Positions 34,045 through 41,523 of a stretch of 57,610 bases of DNA are shown here, one piece after another. The notes under the pieces were generated by a model that was not told the DNA's origin, ran no database searches, and worked only from the letters and a program-made list of their open reading frames with translations. Source of the stretch: CALXCT01 sp964422185. GTDB taxonomy: Bacteria; Bacillota; Clostridia; Oscillospirales; Oscillospiraceae. Both the position numbers and the translations under genes were made by a program. Numbering within the stretch: position 1 is the first letter of the stretch; each line of letters begins with the position of its first letter. The stretch is taken from contig CAYRAG010000005.1 of the NCBI GenBank assembly GCA_964422185.1, forward strand, positions 1 to 57,610, in the 5' to 3' direction.

Positions 34045-35079
34045 TCAAAGCGCGTCGCCCCGGGTGACCGCCAGACGGTACCCGATGGACTCCATGCGCA
34101 GATCCAGGCAGCGGCGGCACTCCGCCGCCTCATCCCCGGTGCAGATCTTCCCGTCGTACAGCAGATATTTTCCCCGGACCCCCGCGGGAGACAGGTTTGG
34201 CATCACCACATTCGCGCCCGCCAGAATGCCCTTCTCCCGGCCCGCCGGGTCGATGGTGCCCAGGGCGGTGGTGGCGGGCAGCAGAACCCGGGGCAGCATC
34301 AGCCGGATCAGACTCAGCAGGAACAGCGTCAGCTCCGCCGTGCCGGCGGCCTCGTTCCGGAACGGGGTGTCATGGTGCGGAATGAACGGGCCAATCCCCA
34401 CCATGTGCGGCTGAAGCTCCCGGATGAACACGAGATCCTCCGCCAGGCACCGCTCCGTCTGCCCCGGCGAGCCCACCATGAAGCCGCACCCGACCTGGTA
34501 CCCGATCTCCTTCAGATCATACAGGCACCGCTTCCGGTTCTCCAGAGACATCTCCGGGGGATGGAGCGTGCGGTAGTGGCTCCCGTCCGCGGTCTCGTGC
34601 CGGAGCAGATACCGATCCGCCCCGGCGTCGAAATACGCCTGGTAGCTCTCCCGGCTCTTCTCCCCCAGGGACAGGGTGACGGCGCAGTCCGGCCAGCGCG
34701 ACTTGATCTCCCCGACGAGGCGGCAGATCGTATCGTCGGTGTACCAGGGATCCTCTCCCCCCTGCAGGACGAAAGTGCGAAACCCCAGCGCGTAGCCGGC
34801 ATCGCAGCAGGACAGGATCTCCTCCCCGGACAGCCGGTACCGCTCCGCCCGCGTGTTGCTTCTGCGCAGGCCGCAGTAGAGACAGTCGTTTTTGCAGTAG
34901 CTGGTGAACTCAATGAGCCCCCGGGGATACACCTGGTCGCCGTAGACGCGCTTCCGGACGGCCACCGCCCTGCGCGCCGCCTCGTCCGCCAGAGCCGGGG
35001 TTCTGTTCCGGATCAGCGCGGCGAACTCGTCCCGGGTCAGCGCCCCGCCCCGCTCCAGCCGATCCAGCAGGCGGATCAT
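34045..35079 (-). CDS. hydE: [FeFe]-hydrogenase maturase HydE (radical SAM)
   Basis: A 344-residue radical SAM protein. Its motif CKNDCLYCGLRRSN has Cys62, Cys66 and Cys69. Further HydE/BioB-like marks are FVLQGGEDPWYTDD, LSLGEKSRESYQAYFDAGADRYLLRHET, HMVGIGPFIPHHDTPF and NVVMPNLSP. It works with HydG and HydF on the H-cluster subsite. The ATG overlaps the stop of the upstream regulator gene. 104 bases separate it from hydG; that gap shows no hairpin I can support. Confidence 0.96.
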   Translation of the reverse strand: MIRLLDRLERGGALTRDEFAALIRNRTPALADEAARRAVAVRKRVYGDQVYPRGLIEFTSYCKNDCLYCGLRRSNTRAERYRLSGEEILSCCDAGYALGFRTFVLQGGEDPWYTDDTICRLVGEIKSRWPDCAVTLSLGEKSRESYQAYFDAGADRYLLRHETADGSHYRTLHPPEMSLENRKRCLYDLKEIGYQVGCGFMVGSPGQTERCLAEDLVFIRELQPHMVGIGPFIPHHDTPFRNEAAGTAELTLFLLSLIRLMLPRVLLPATTALGTIDPAGREKGILAGANVVMPNLSPAGVRGKYLLYDGKICTGDEAAECRRCLDLRMESIGYRLAVTRGDAL

Positions 35080-35336
35080 GCGGTGCCGCCTCCCACCCTG
35101 GAGTAGACCGCTTTCGAGGTGACGCCGGGCAGCCTGCCCACTTTTCCCGAAAGGGCGCTGATCACATCGTTCGGCGCATCCAGCACCACCACGATGATGT
35201 TCACACCCCGCTGCCGGTACGGCAGGCCCATCCGGCCGATGATATAGCTGCCGTAGTCGTGCAGCAGCGCGTTCAGCCGCTCCACGGAGCCGGTATCCTC
35301 CACGATAATACTCAAAACCGCCACTCTGGTATCCAC
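35076..35336 (-). CDS. TM1266-family iron-only hydrogenase system regulator
   Basis: An 86-residue ACT-like (NikR C-terminal-like) protein: TRVAVLSIIVEDTGSVERLN, GSYIIGRMGLPYRQRGVNII, and a C-terminal GRLPGVTSKAVYS. The family is found at [FeFe]-hydrogenase maturation loci and is named a putative regulator; its ligand is unknown. The start is GTG at 35336, right after GAGAGGAGGAACCT. It is the first gene of the operon and follows the leader terminator at 35361-35391. Confidence 0.88.
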   Translation of the reverse strand: MDTRVAVLSIIVEDTGSVERLNALLHDYGSYIIGRMGLPYRQRGVNIIVVVLDAPNDVISALSGKVGRLPGVTSKAVYSRVGGGTA

Positions 35337-35360
35337 AGGTTCCTCCTCTCTCCGCACGGC

Positions 35361-35520
35361 AAAAAAACGCCCGTCCCCGGAGAGGACGAGCGCAAAAGCC
35401 GGTGCTTCGCCCGGCGTCTGATTGAGCGCATCCTTCCGCGTCAAGACCGTCTTTCCGCGTCAGCCATACCTGATGATGTTCCCATCCTCGCCGGGAGAAC
35501 CGTCTCGCGGCTCGGAATCT
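35361..35520 (-). promoter_or_regulatory. Structured attenuator-type leader of the hyd maturation operon, class unknown
   Basis: The roughly 160-base leader ends in an intrinsic terminator (arms 35369-35376 and 35384-35391, then seven T at 35361-35367) located before the first gene. Upstream, CCCGGCG (minus strand of 35489-35495) can pair with CGCCGGG (35410-35416) to close an about 85-base domain. That pairing competes with a GCCGG/CCGGC hairpin (35398-35402 with 35411-35415) next to the terminator. Inside the domain are a GATG-GGAA-CATC hairpin, TCAG...CTGA, and two copies of TGACGCGGAA. It looks like a riboswitch or protein-binding attenuator; it does not match a class I can name with confidence. 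Confidence 0.7.
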
Positions 35521-35526
35521 GCGCCC

Positions 35527-35555
35527 ATTATACTCCGCGGCGCGGTGCGCCGCAA
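35527..35555 (-). promoter_or_regulatory. Promoter of the hyd maturation operon
   Basis: Minus-strand TTGCGG (35550-35555), 17 bases, TATAAT (35527-35532). The transcript should begin near 35520. Confidence 0.78.
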
Positions 35556-35620
35556 GCGGTTTTTCCCCGTCTCAGAAAGCCGTTCCGGCATCCGGGCGCC
35601 CCGCCGCCGTCCAAAAACAC

Positions 35621-35649
35621 TTGCATGCCGGCCGGAGAGCGATTATACT
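35621..35649 (+). promoter_or_regulatory. Promoter of the dCMP deaminase gene
   Basis: TTGCAT (35621-35626), 17 bases, TATACT (35644-35649). The leader is short (about 20 bases) before the GTG. Confidence 0.78.
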
Positions 35650-35676
35650 GATACCGGGGAAAGGGGGGACAGCCCT

Positions 35677-36186
35677 GTGAGCCGAATCGATAAGGAGAAC
35701 TACTATCTGGACATCGCCCAGGCGGTGCTCGGGCGGTCCACCTGCCTGCGCAGGTGCTACGGCGCCATCATTGTGCGCAATGACGAGGTCATCTCCACCG
35801 GGTACAACGGCGCACCCCGCGGCCGGAAGAACTGTGTGGATCTGGGCGTGTGCACCCGGGAGGAGCTGAAGATCCCGTCCGGGGAGCGGTACGAACTCTG
35901 CCGCTCCGTCCACGCGGAGGCCAACGCCATCATCTCCGCCGCCCGCCGGGATCTGCTGGGCGCCACCCTCTACATGGCGTGCAAAAATCCCGCCACGGGG
36001 GAGCTGGTACCGGGCACCACCTGCTGCGCCATGTGCCGGCGGCTGATCATCAACGCGGGCATTGCGCGGGTCATCATCCGGAATACCCCGGAGGACTACT
36101 CCGTCATCCATGTGGAGGACTGGATCCGGGAAGACGATACCATCCCGGCGCAGGACGCGTTCCAGGCGCCGGCACGGGAATTCTGA
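35677..36186 (+). CDS. dCMP deaminase / ComEB-type cytidine deaminase
   Basis: A 169-residue zinc deaminase that turns dCMP into dUMP for thymidylate synthesis. Zinc ligands and the proton shuttle are visible: HAE at 79-81 in CRSVHAEANAI, and Cys117/Cys120 in TTCCAMCRRLI. The N-terminal GAIIVRNDEVISTGYNGAPRG is typical. The start is GTG at 35677, behind AAGGGGGGAC. It is followed 16 bases later by a small membrane protein gene. Confidence 0.92.
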   Translation: MSRIDKENYYLDIAQAVLGRSTCLRRCYGAIIVRNDEVISTGYNGAPRGRKNCVDLGVCTREELKIPSGERYELCRSVHAEANAIISAARRDLLGATLYMACKNPATGELVPGTTCCAMCRRLIINAGIARVIIRNTPEDYSVIHVEDWIREDDTIPAQDAFQAPAREF

Positions 36187-36202
36187 AAGCGAGGTGTCCC
36201 AG

Positions 36203-36526
36203 ATGCGGGCAAGTACACTGGCGAGTGTCCTGGTCGGCGCCGGCGCCGTCATCCTGCTCGTCGGCATTGTGCTCAAAAGCTCTTATATCCCGGTGATCGG
36301 GCTGCTGCTCATCATCGCCGGCGGAGCCAAGGTCAACGCGGAGAAAAAGGCCTATGCGCAGAAGCAGGAAGAGGAGAAGAAAGAGCTGGAAGCGGCCGCT
36401 GCCGCGCAGGAGGCCGGGACGGCGGAAGAGTCCGGGGACGCCGGATCGGCGGAGCCGTCCGCCCGAACCGAACCGGACGCCGAAGACCCCGGCCCGGCGG
36501 AAACCGCGGAGGACCGCGATTCCTGA
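36203..36526 (+). CDS. Small membrane protein with acidic tail
   Basis: A 107-residue protein. Two short hydrophobic helices (about 4-23 and 28-42) are followed by a charged coil (NAEKKAYAQKQEEEKKELEAA) and a Glu/Pro/Ala-rich tail that looks disordered. The ATG at 36203 follows GAGGTG. It probably shares a transcript with the deaminase. I do not recognise the family. Confidence 0.68.
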   Translation: MRASTLASVLVGAGAVILLVGIVLKSSYIPVIGLLLIIAGGAKVNAEKKAYAQKQEEEKKELEAAAAAQEAGTAEESGDAGSAEPSARTEPDAEDPGPAETAEDRDS

Positions 36527-36672
36527 CACACCATCCGAAGGGCCGGGACGCCTCAGGGCGCCCCGGCTCCACTGTTTCAACACGGCGAACGGGCCGCCTG
36601 AGACCCCCGCCCGCCGGCAGAAAGGAGGCACGGCGCCTCTCCCGCCCTGTCCGGGAGAACCGCCGGAACCGC

Positions 36673-38325
36673 ATGAGAAAAATGAGAACCGGAGCGCTGC
36701 TGCCGCTGATGCTGGCGGCGGTGCTCCTCACGGGCTGCGGCGGCTCCACCGGGGACGCCGCGCAGGAGGGCACAATCACCCTGTCTGACGACGGCGTCAC
36801 CCTGGAGGGGCTGGCGGAGACCGGGGTCACCCTGGATCACGACATCATCTACTACGAGGATCGGGACACCTACGACAGCGGGAATCCCTACGGCGAGGGC
36901 ACGGCGGAGGAGCGCCACTCCGGGGAGGAGGCCGGCGCCCACACGGTGGTTCACATCCATGAGCCGGGCACCTACCGCGTCACCGGCACGCTGTCCCGGG
37001 GCCAGATCGCCGTGGATCTGGGCGAGGACGCGAAAACCGATCCGGACGCGGTGGTCACCCTGCTGCTGGACGGGGTGGATCTCACCTGCACGGTCGCGCC
37101 GGCCATCATCTTCTACCGGGTGTACGAGTGCGACACCGCCTGGGTGGCCCACGATGAGGAGGGGGCGGACTACACCGCCCGCACTGATCCGGACACCTCC
37201 GCGGCCGGCGCGAATCTCGTGCTCGCCGACGGCAGCGTGAACCGGGTCTCCGGATCCCATGTGGCCCGGGTCTACGAGGACGACGACAGCGGCGATAAGC
37301 GGTATAAATACGACGGCGCCGTGTACTCGTGCATGTCCCTGAATGTGGACGGGGAGACGCAGGGCACCGGAGCGCTGGAGATCCTCGCGGACAACGAGGG
37401 GCTGGATACCGAGCTCCACCTGACGCTCAACGGCGGCACCGTGGACATCCGGTCCGGAAACGACGGCATCAACACCAACGAGGACAATGTCTCCGTCACC
37501 ACCGTCAACGGCGGGACGCTCCACATCACGGCGGGCCTGGGCGCCGAGGGGGACGGCGTGGACTCCAACGGCTACCTGGTCATCAACGGCGGCACCGTCA
37601 TCGCCCTTGCCAACCCCGCCGCCGACTCCGGGCTGGACAGCATCCTGGGCTCGTACATCAACGGCGGCCGGGTGCTGGCCCTCGGCTCCACCATGGACTG
37701 GGCGGAGAGCGACTCCGGCCAGGTGACGATGAATCTGCAGTTCGCGTCCGCCCGGGGCGCGGACGAGGCCATTGTCATCACAGACGAGGGGGACACCCCG
37801 CTCTTCGCCTACGATCCCGACCGGGACGAGAGCGCCGGGGACAGCAGCCGCGTCTACCAGGGCGCCATTGTCAGCTGCCCGGAACTGGAGGTGGGCGCCA
37901 CCTGCCATGTCTATGTGGGGGGCGACCTCGCCGGCACGCAGCAAAACGGCCTGTATGACCCGGCCACTGTGACCGACTTCAGCGGCAGTGTGCGGCAGCA
38001 GTATACCGGCACGGAGGTGGGCTTCGGCCCGGGCGGATTTTTCCCCGGCGGCGGCCCGGACGGGGAGCGGCCTGCCCGGCCGTTTGACGGGGAGCAGCCC
38101 CCGGAGATTCCGGATGGCGAAACCCCTGTCCGGCCTTTCGACGGGGAACGGCCGACCGAACCCCCGGACGGCGAACCGCCGGCCATGCCCCAGGACGGCC
38201 AGCGGCCGCAGCGGCCGGAGGGCGCCGCGCCCGGAGCCGGGACGCAGGCGCTTCCGGGCTCCCCGGACTTCCTGCTCAGCGACATGGTCAACGCGTTCAG
38301 CGGGGTCTCGGACGAGACCGCCTGA
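36673..38325 (+). CDS. Secreted lipoprotein with Cthe_2159/DUF4353-like carbohydrate-binding beta-helix
   Basis: A 550-residue protein with a lipoprotein signal (lipobox LTGC, Cys at 22). The central region about 85-430 has repeated short strands typical of the Cthe_2159-type beta-helix: VTLLLDGVDLTC, LEILADNEGLDTELHLTLNGGTVDIRSGNDGINTNED, GGTLHITAGLGAEGDGVDSNG, LVINGGTVIAL. Proteins of this group bind acidic or cellulosic polysaccharide and calcium. The C-terminal about 100 residues are Pro/Gly/Asp-rich with repeats of the type PFDGERP and PDGEPP. It is likely cell-surface anchored. Confidence 0.78.
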   Translation: MRKMRTGALLPLMLAAVLLTGCGGSTGDAAQEGTITLSDDGVTLEGLAETGVTLDHDIIYYEDRDTYDSGNPYGEGTAEERHSGEEAGAHTVVHIHEPGTYRVTGTLSRGQIAVDLGEDAKTDPDAVVTLLLDGVDLTCTVAPAIIFYRVYECDTAWVAHDEEGADYTARTDPDTSAAGANLVLADGSVNRVSGSHVARVYEDDDSGDKRYKYDGAVYSCMSLNVDGETQGTGALEILADNEGLDTELHLTLNGGTVDIRSGNDGINTNEDNVSVTTVNGGTLHITAGLGAEGDGVDSNGYLVINGGTVIALANPAADSGLDSILGSYINGGRVLALGSTMDWAESDSGQVTMNLQFASARGADEAIVITDEGDTPLFAYDPDRDESAGDSSRVYQGAIVSCPELEVGATCHVYVGGDLAGTQQNGLYDPATVTDFSGSVRQQYTGTEVGFGPGGFFPGGGPDGERPARPFDGEQPPEIPDGETPVRPFDGERPTEPPDGEPPAMPQDGQRPQRPEGAAPGAGTQALPGSPDFLLSDMVNAFSGVSDETA

Positions 38326-38328
38326 GCC

Positions 38329-38357
38329 TTGTATTGCGCCCGGGCGCGTGGTAGAAT
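38329..38357 (+). promoter_or_regulatory. Promoter of the AEC transporter gene
   Basis: TTGTAT (38329-38334), 17 bases, TAGAAT (38352-38357), located directly after the stop of the lipoprotein gene. Confidence 0.72.
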
Positions 38358-38408
38358 GGGCGCAGACCCGCACCGGGGAATTCCAGCAGAGAGAAAGTGT
38401 TGCCAACC

Positions 38409-39308
38409 ATGGATGTCCTGCACCTGCAGATCCAGCTGTTCATCCTGGCGGCCATCGGCTTCGGCCTGGCCAAGGCGGGGCTGCTGAACAAGACCACCCG
38501 AAAGCAGCTCACCGACCTGGTGATCTATGTGGTACTGCCCTGCAATGTGGTGGAATCGTTCCAGATGGAGATGACCCGGGAGATCCTCATGTCCACGCTG
38601 GAGATTCTCATCATCGGCTTTCTCATCCAGGGACTCTACGCCGTGCTGAATCTGTTCCTGTACCGGAAATTCGACCCCCAGCGGCAGATCAACCTGAAAT
38701 ACGGCACCATCTGCTCCAACGCGGGATTCATGGGCATGCCGCTGTCCCAGGCGATTTTCGGGCAGACGGGCCTCGTCTACGCGTCCGTGGCTCTGCTGCC
38801 CATCCGCCTGTTCATGTGGTCTGCCGGCCTGTCTCTGTACACCCGCACCACGAAAAAGCAGGTGTTCAGGACGCTCATCACCCACCCGTGCATCCTGGCG
38901 GTGATCATCGGCTTTGTCCTGATGGTCACCGGCATCCACCTGCCCGCCGTGCTGGATGAGACCATCTCCACCATCGGCCGGTGCAATACCGCGCTGTGCA
39001 TGTTCGTCATCGGGGCGATCCTCAGCGATGTGTCCCCGAAGACCGTGTTTGAGCCGGCCACCATCTACTACGCGGTGATCCGGCTGGTGGCGATCCCGGC
39101 GGCGCTGCTGGGCATCCTGTCCCTGCTCCGGATCGACTCCCTGGTCACCGGCGTCACCGTGGTGCTGGCCGCCATGCCCGCGGGCACCACCACCGCCATG
39201 CTGGCTCAGAAATATGATCAGGCCCCGGAATTCGCCTCCAAGATGGTGTTTATCTCCACCCTGTTCTCCCTCGTCACCCTCCCGATGTGGGCGCTGATTC
39301 TGACCTGA
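38409..39308 (+). CDS. AEC family (auxin efflux carrier-like) transporter
   Basis: A 299-residue membrane protein with about ten helices. Family marks: an N-terminal LQIQLFILAAIGFGLAKAGLL, VIYVVLPCNVVESF, the SNAGFMGMPLSQAIFG motif, CNTALCMFVIGAILSD and a C-terminal AAMPAGTTTAMLAQKY. The family exports organic acids such as malate; the substrate here is not known. The ATG at 38409 is preferred because the family begins at this point; a GTG four codons earlier is possible. Confidence 0.86.
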   Translation: MDVLHLQIQLFILAAIGFGLAKAGLLNKTTRKQLTDLVIYVVLPCNVVESFQMEMTREILMSTLEILIIGFLIQGLYAVLNLFLYRKFDPQRQINLKYGTICSNAGFMGMPLSQAIFGQTGLVYASVALLPIRLFMWSAGLSLYTRTTKKQVFRTLITHPCILAVIIGFVLMVTGIHLPAVLDETISTIGRCNTALCMFVIGAILSDVSPKTVFEPATIYYAVIRLVAIPAALLGILSLLRIDSLVTGVTVVLAAMPAGTTTAMLAQKYDQAPEFASKMVFISTLFSLVTLPMWALILT

Positions 39309-39325
39309 CCTCCGCAGATGCCTCA

Positions 39326-39355
39326 CCCCGCCGCGCTTCCGTGCGGCGGGGTTTT
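39326..39355 (+). terminator. Terminator of the AEC transporter gene
   Basis: A perfect stem CCCCGCCGC/GCGGCGGGG followed by TTTTT on the plus strand. Confidence 0.92.
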
Positions 39356-39377
39356 TCTCTCCCGGCGGCCCGGCGCG

Positions 39378-39421
39378 AAAAAATGCGCGGGCGGCGAAGC
39401 GCTCTCTTCGCCGCCCGCGCA
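39378..39421 (-). terminator. Terminator of the minus-strand genes ending at 39426
   Basis: A perfect long stem (TGCGCGGGCGGCGAA/TTCGCCGCCCGCGCA) followed by six T on the minus strand, four bases after the stop of the 87-residue protein. Confidence 0.92.
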
Positions 39422-39425
39422 GGGT

Positions 39426-39689
39426 CTATCCAAAATCCTGCCGGATCATGATGCGGACTTTTCCGTCCTCCGCCCGGATGTGGTAGTTGAGGAAAGTGCT
39501 CAACAGATAGCCCCACAGCATCGCGGCCCCGTTTCCCTCCGCGTCGGTGTTGATGATGCTGTCGGTCTTGTAGATCAGAATTCCCTCATCCCGATCCATC
39601 TTCACATCCAGTTCGTCCCCGTTCTGTCTGGCGTACGCCCGGAGCGCGTCCGCCGCCTCCTGGAACTGCTGTCTGCCCACGATTGCCAT
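39426..39689 (-). CDS. Conserved small protein, unknown function
   Basis: An 87-residue soluble protein (QQFQEAADALRAYARQNGDEL, then ILIYKTDSIINTDAEGNGAA, LWGYLLSTFLNYHIR, and a basic end). The ATG at 39689 follows GAGGGTG. It lies after the HAD gene in the same direction. I do not recognise it; the mixed alpha/beta pattern and clean ribosome site suggest a real gene. Confidence 0.65.
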   Translation of the reverse strand: MAIVGRQQFQEAADALRAYARQNGDELDVKMDRDEGILIYKTDSIINTDAEGNGAAMLWGYLLSTFLNYHIRAEDGKVRIMIRQDFG

Positions 39690-39753
39690 ATCCGCACACC
39701 CTCTCTTTCTCTCTCCCCGCACGGTTTCGCCCCGGAAACAGGACTCAGCGCGG

Positions 39754-40572
39754 TCAGTAGATGCTGTCTATAATCTCTATCGCCTCGCCCACGGCGCCGT
39801 CGTTGCAGTGGCACAGGAGGCGGGCGCCGGACTGTCTCACCTCCGGCGCGCAGTTGGCCGGGGCGAACGGGATGGCGGAGACGGAGAGCATGGAGATGTC
39901 GTTCTGGTTGTCCCCCACGCAGTAGATGTGCCCCGGGGCGATGCCCAGATACTCCGCGATCTTCTCCACCATGCGGCCTTTCGTGGCGCCTTTGGCGGTG
40001 ACCTCAAGCAGGTAGTGGTTGGAAAAAATGACCTCGTACCGGTCGCTGTAGCGATCCAGCAGCCACTGCTGCGCACGCCGGAGCACCGGCCAGTCCTGCT
40101 CCAGAATGGCTTTCGTCCAGGGCGCGGGCATGTCCGCCACGGGGCACTCGGTATAGGACTTGCCCACCCGCTCCATGTGCATTCTGGTCACCCGGTTGGG
40201 CTGGTAGACATAGATCTCGTCCCCCTGATACGCCTCGAACCCCATCTCCGGGATCTCCCGGATGAGTTCGGAGAAATCGGAGGGCGCACTGTCCGGAAGC
40301 GCCGTGCGCTCCAGGTAGCACCCCCGGGCGTAGTCGTAAATGGACGAGCCGTTGGACAGCACCACCGGGGCGTTGATCGGGAGGGATTCCCTGGTGATCT
40401 GCGGGGTGAAAGTGTCGTACGCACGGCCGGTGGCGACGGAGAACCGTCCGCCCTGGCCGACGAAGTACCGGATGGCGCGTCGGTTCCGCTCCGGAATGGT
40501 CTGGTTCAGATCGTACAGCGTGTCGTCATAGTCCGTGACCAGGAGCACTCCGTCAAATTTTCCGTGGCCCAA
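39754..40572 (-). CDS. HAD-superfamily phosphatase, Cof type
   Basis: A 272-residue HAD hydrolase with the catalytic motif DYDDTLYD (nucleophile Asp14, usually DxDGT in Cof proteins), SNGSS (motif II), a C2-type cap and the late GDNQNDISML (motif IV). It likely dephosphorylates sugar phosphates or similar small substrates. The start is TTG at 40572 after GGGAGGAGTGGAGCGAA. It follows thiT by 46 bases and could be part of the thiamine-controlled transcript; HMP-PP or thiamine phosphate turnover is one possible role (inference only). Confidence 0.85.
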   Translation of the reverse strand: MGHGKFDGVLLVTDYDDTLYDLNQTIPERNRRAIRYFVGQGGRFSVATGRAYDTFTPQITRESLPINAPVVLSNGSSIYDYARGCYLERTALPDSAPSDFSELIREIPEMGFEAYQGDEIYVYQPNRVTRMHMERVGKSYTECPVADMPAPWTKAILEQDWPVLRRAQQWLLDRYSDRYEVIFSNHYLLEVTAKGATKGRMVEKIAEYLGIAPGHIYCVGDNQNDISMLSVSAIPFAPANCAPEVRQSGARLLCHCNDGAVGEAIEIIDSIY

Positions 40573-40618
40573 TTCGCTCCACTCCTCCCCGTTCCTCCCG
40601 CCGGCGGGCGGCCTCCGG

Positions 40619-41191
40619 CTATGTTCTGACGATGTCTTTCCCGTCCAGCAATCCCCGGATGGGCTTGATGGCCTGCAGGATCCCCAGGGCGATCAGATTC
40701 ACCGCGTACACCATGACGCAGAACACCCCGTTGAACAGCGCGGAGTACACCCAGGGGTTGGTCATGGGCAGGCCCAGGAACTGATCCGGCATGTACATGG
40801 CCCACAGCAGCGCGCCGGACAGGGTCAGGCTGAGCCAGCGGCCCGGGATGGCGAGGAGCGTGCCCCACAGCCAGCCCCACTTCTTCCCGGAGCCGAACCC
40901 GCAGGGGAAGACCAGGGTGTAGGCCACCACATAGTCCAGCAGCATGGACTGCCAGGAGATGGCAATGCCGCCGCCCAGGAAGAACTGCAGCACCCCGTTG
41001 ACAAAGCAGCAGAGCAGGGACTTCTTCGGGCCCCAGCGCAGGCAGTAGAACAGGATGGGCAGCAGGGACAGGTCGATGGATCCCCCCTGGGGGAAGCGGT
41101 AGAACGGCGGGACGAGGTTGTCCAGCGCGTACGAAAGGGCGAGCATGAGCGCCGCCTCCACCAGCGCACGGACATTGTTGTGCTGTTTCAT
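40619..41191 (-). CDS. thiT: Thiamine transporter ThiT (ECF S component)
   Basis: A 190-residue membrane protein with six helices of the ThiT/YuaJ family, the thiamine-binding component of an energy-coupling factor transporter. Visible are ALMLALSYALDNLV, FPQGGSIDLSLLPILFYCLRWG, a tryptophan-rich GKKWGWLWGTLLAIPGRW, and a late GVFCVMVYAVNLIAL. The ATG at 41191 sits seven bases after GGAGG. It is under a TPP riboswitch, which supports the substrate. The ECF module is not in the window. Confidence 0.93.
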   Translation of the reverse strand: MKQHNNVRALVEAALMLALSYALDNLVPPFYRFPQGGSIDLSLLPILFYCLRWGPKKSLLCCFVNGVLQFFLGGGIAISWQSMLLDYVVAYTLVFPCGFGSGKKWGWLWGTLLAIPGRWLSLTLSGALLWAMYMPDQFLGLPMTNPWVYSALFNGVFCVMVYAVNLIALGILQAIKPIRGLLDGKDIVRT

Positions 41192-41204
41192 AGACATTCC
41201 TCCA

Positions 41205-41392
41205 TAAAAGAAATTACCGCAACACATCCGAACGGGTGCAGTGCGGTACGAAGGAACGGCCATGCGCGATCCTCGATCCACTTCCTACGCCGGCATTATC
41301 CGGATCAGGTTCAGGCGGACTGGTTCCGCCAAGGGACCCGGAGCTGCATTTCGCTCCGATCACAGCCGAAATTGTCTTTCAGCGCCCCTGTG
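41205..41392 (-). ncRNA. TPP riboswitch with terminator, controlling thiT
   Basis: The aptamer (about 41285-41392, minus strand) has the conserved right arm GAACCTGATCCGGATAATGC followed by CGGCGTAGGAAG, and on the left AGGGGCGC...GGCTGTGA (GCTGAGA in the consensus). A terminator hairpin with arms TACCGCA/TGCGGTA at 41215-41248 and a TTTCTTTT tail lies before the thiT ribosome site. Thiamine diphosphate should shut off thiT. Confidence 0.94.
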
Positions 41393-41417
41393 TTCGATTG
41401 TCCTTGCGGCTGGGCCT

Positions 41418-41446
41418 ATTGTATACCATGCCCGCGGAAAATACAA
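41418..41446 (-). promoter_or_regulatory. Promoter of the thiT transcript
   Basis: Minus-strand TTGTAT (41441-41446), 17 bases, TACAAT (41418-41423), ending 26 bases before the aptamer. Confidence 0.75.
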
Positions 41447-41523
41447 CAGAAATTTGCGGGGGGCTCCGCCGTACCGGCGGCGCCCCCCGTGTTGGTCTGT
41501 TCTGCCTGTTTCCCGCGCTCCCG

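Noticed and set aside
35361..35520. Leader of the hyd operon considered as a TPP riboswitch
   Set aside because: GAACATCATCAGG slightly resembles the TPP right arm, but the CTGAGA element, the second half of the arm and the pairing are wrong when compared with the true TPP switch at 41285-41392.
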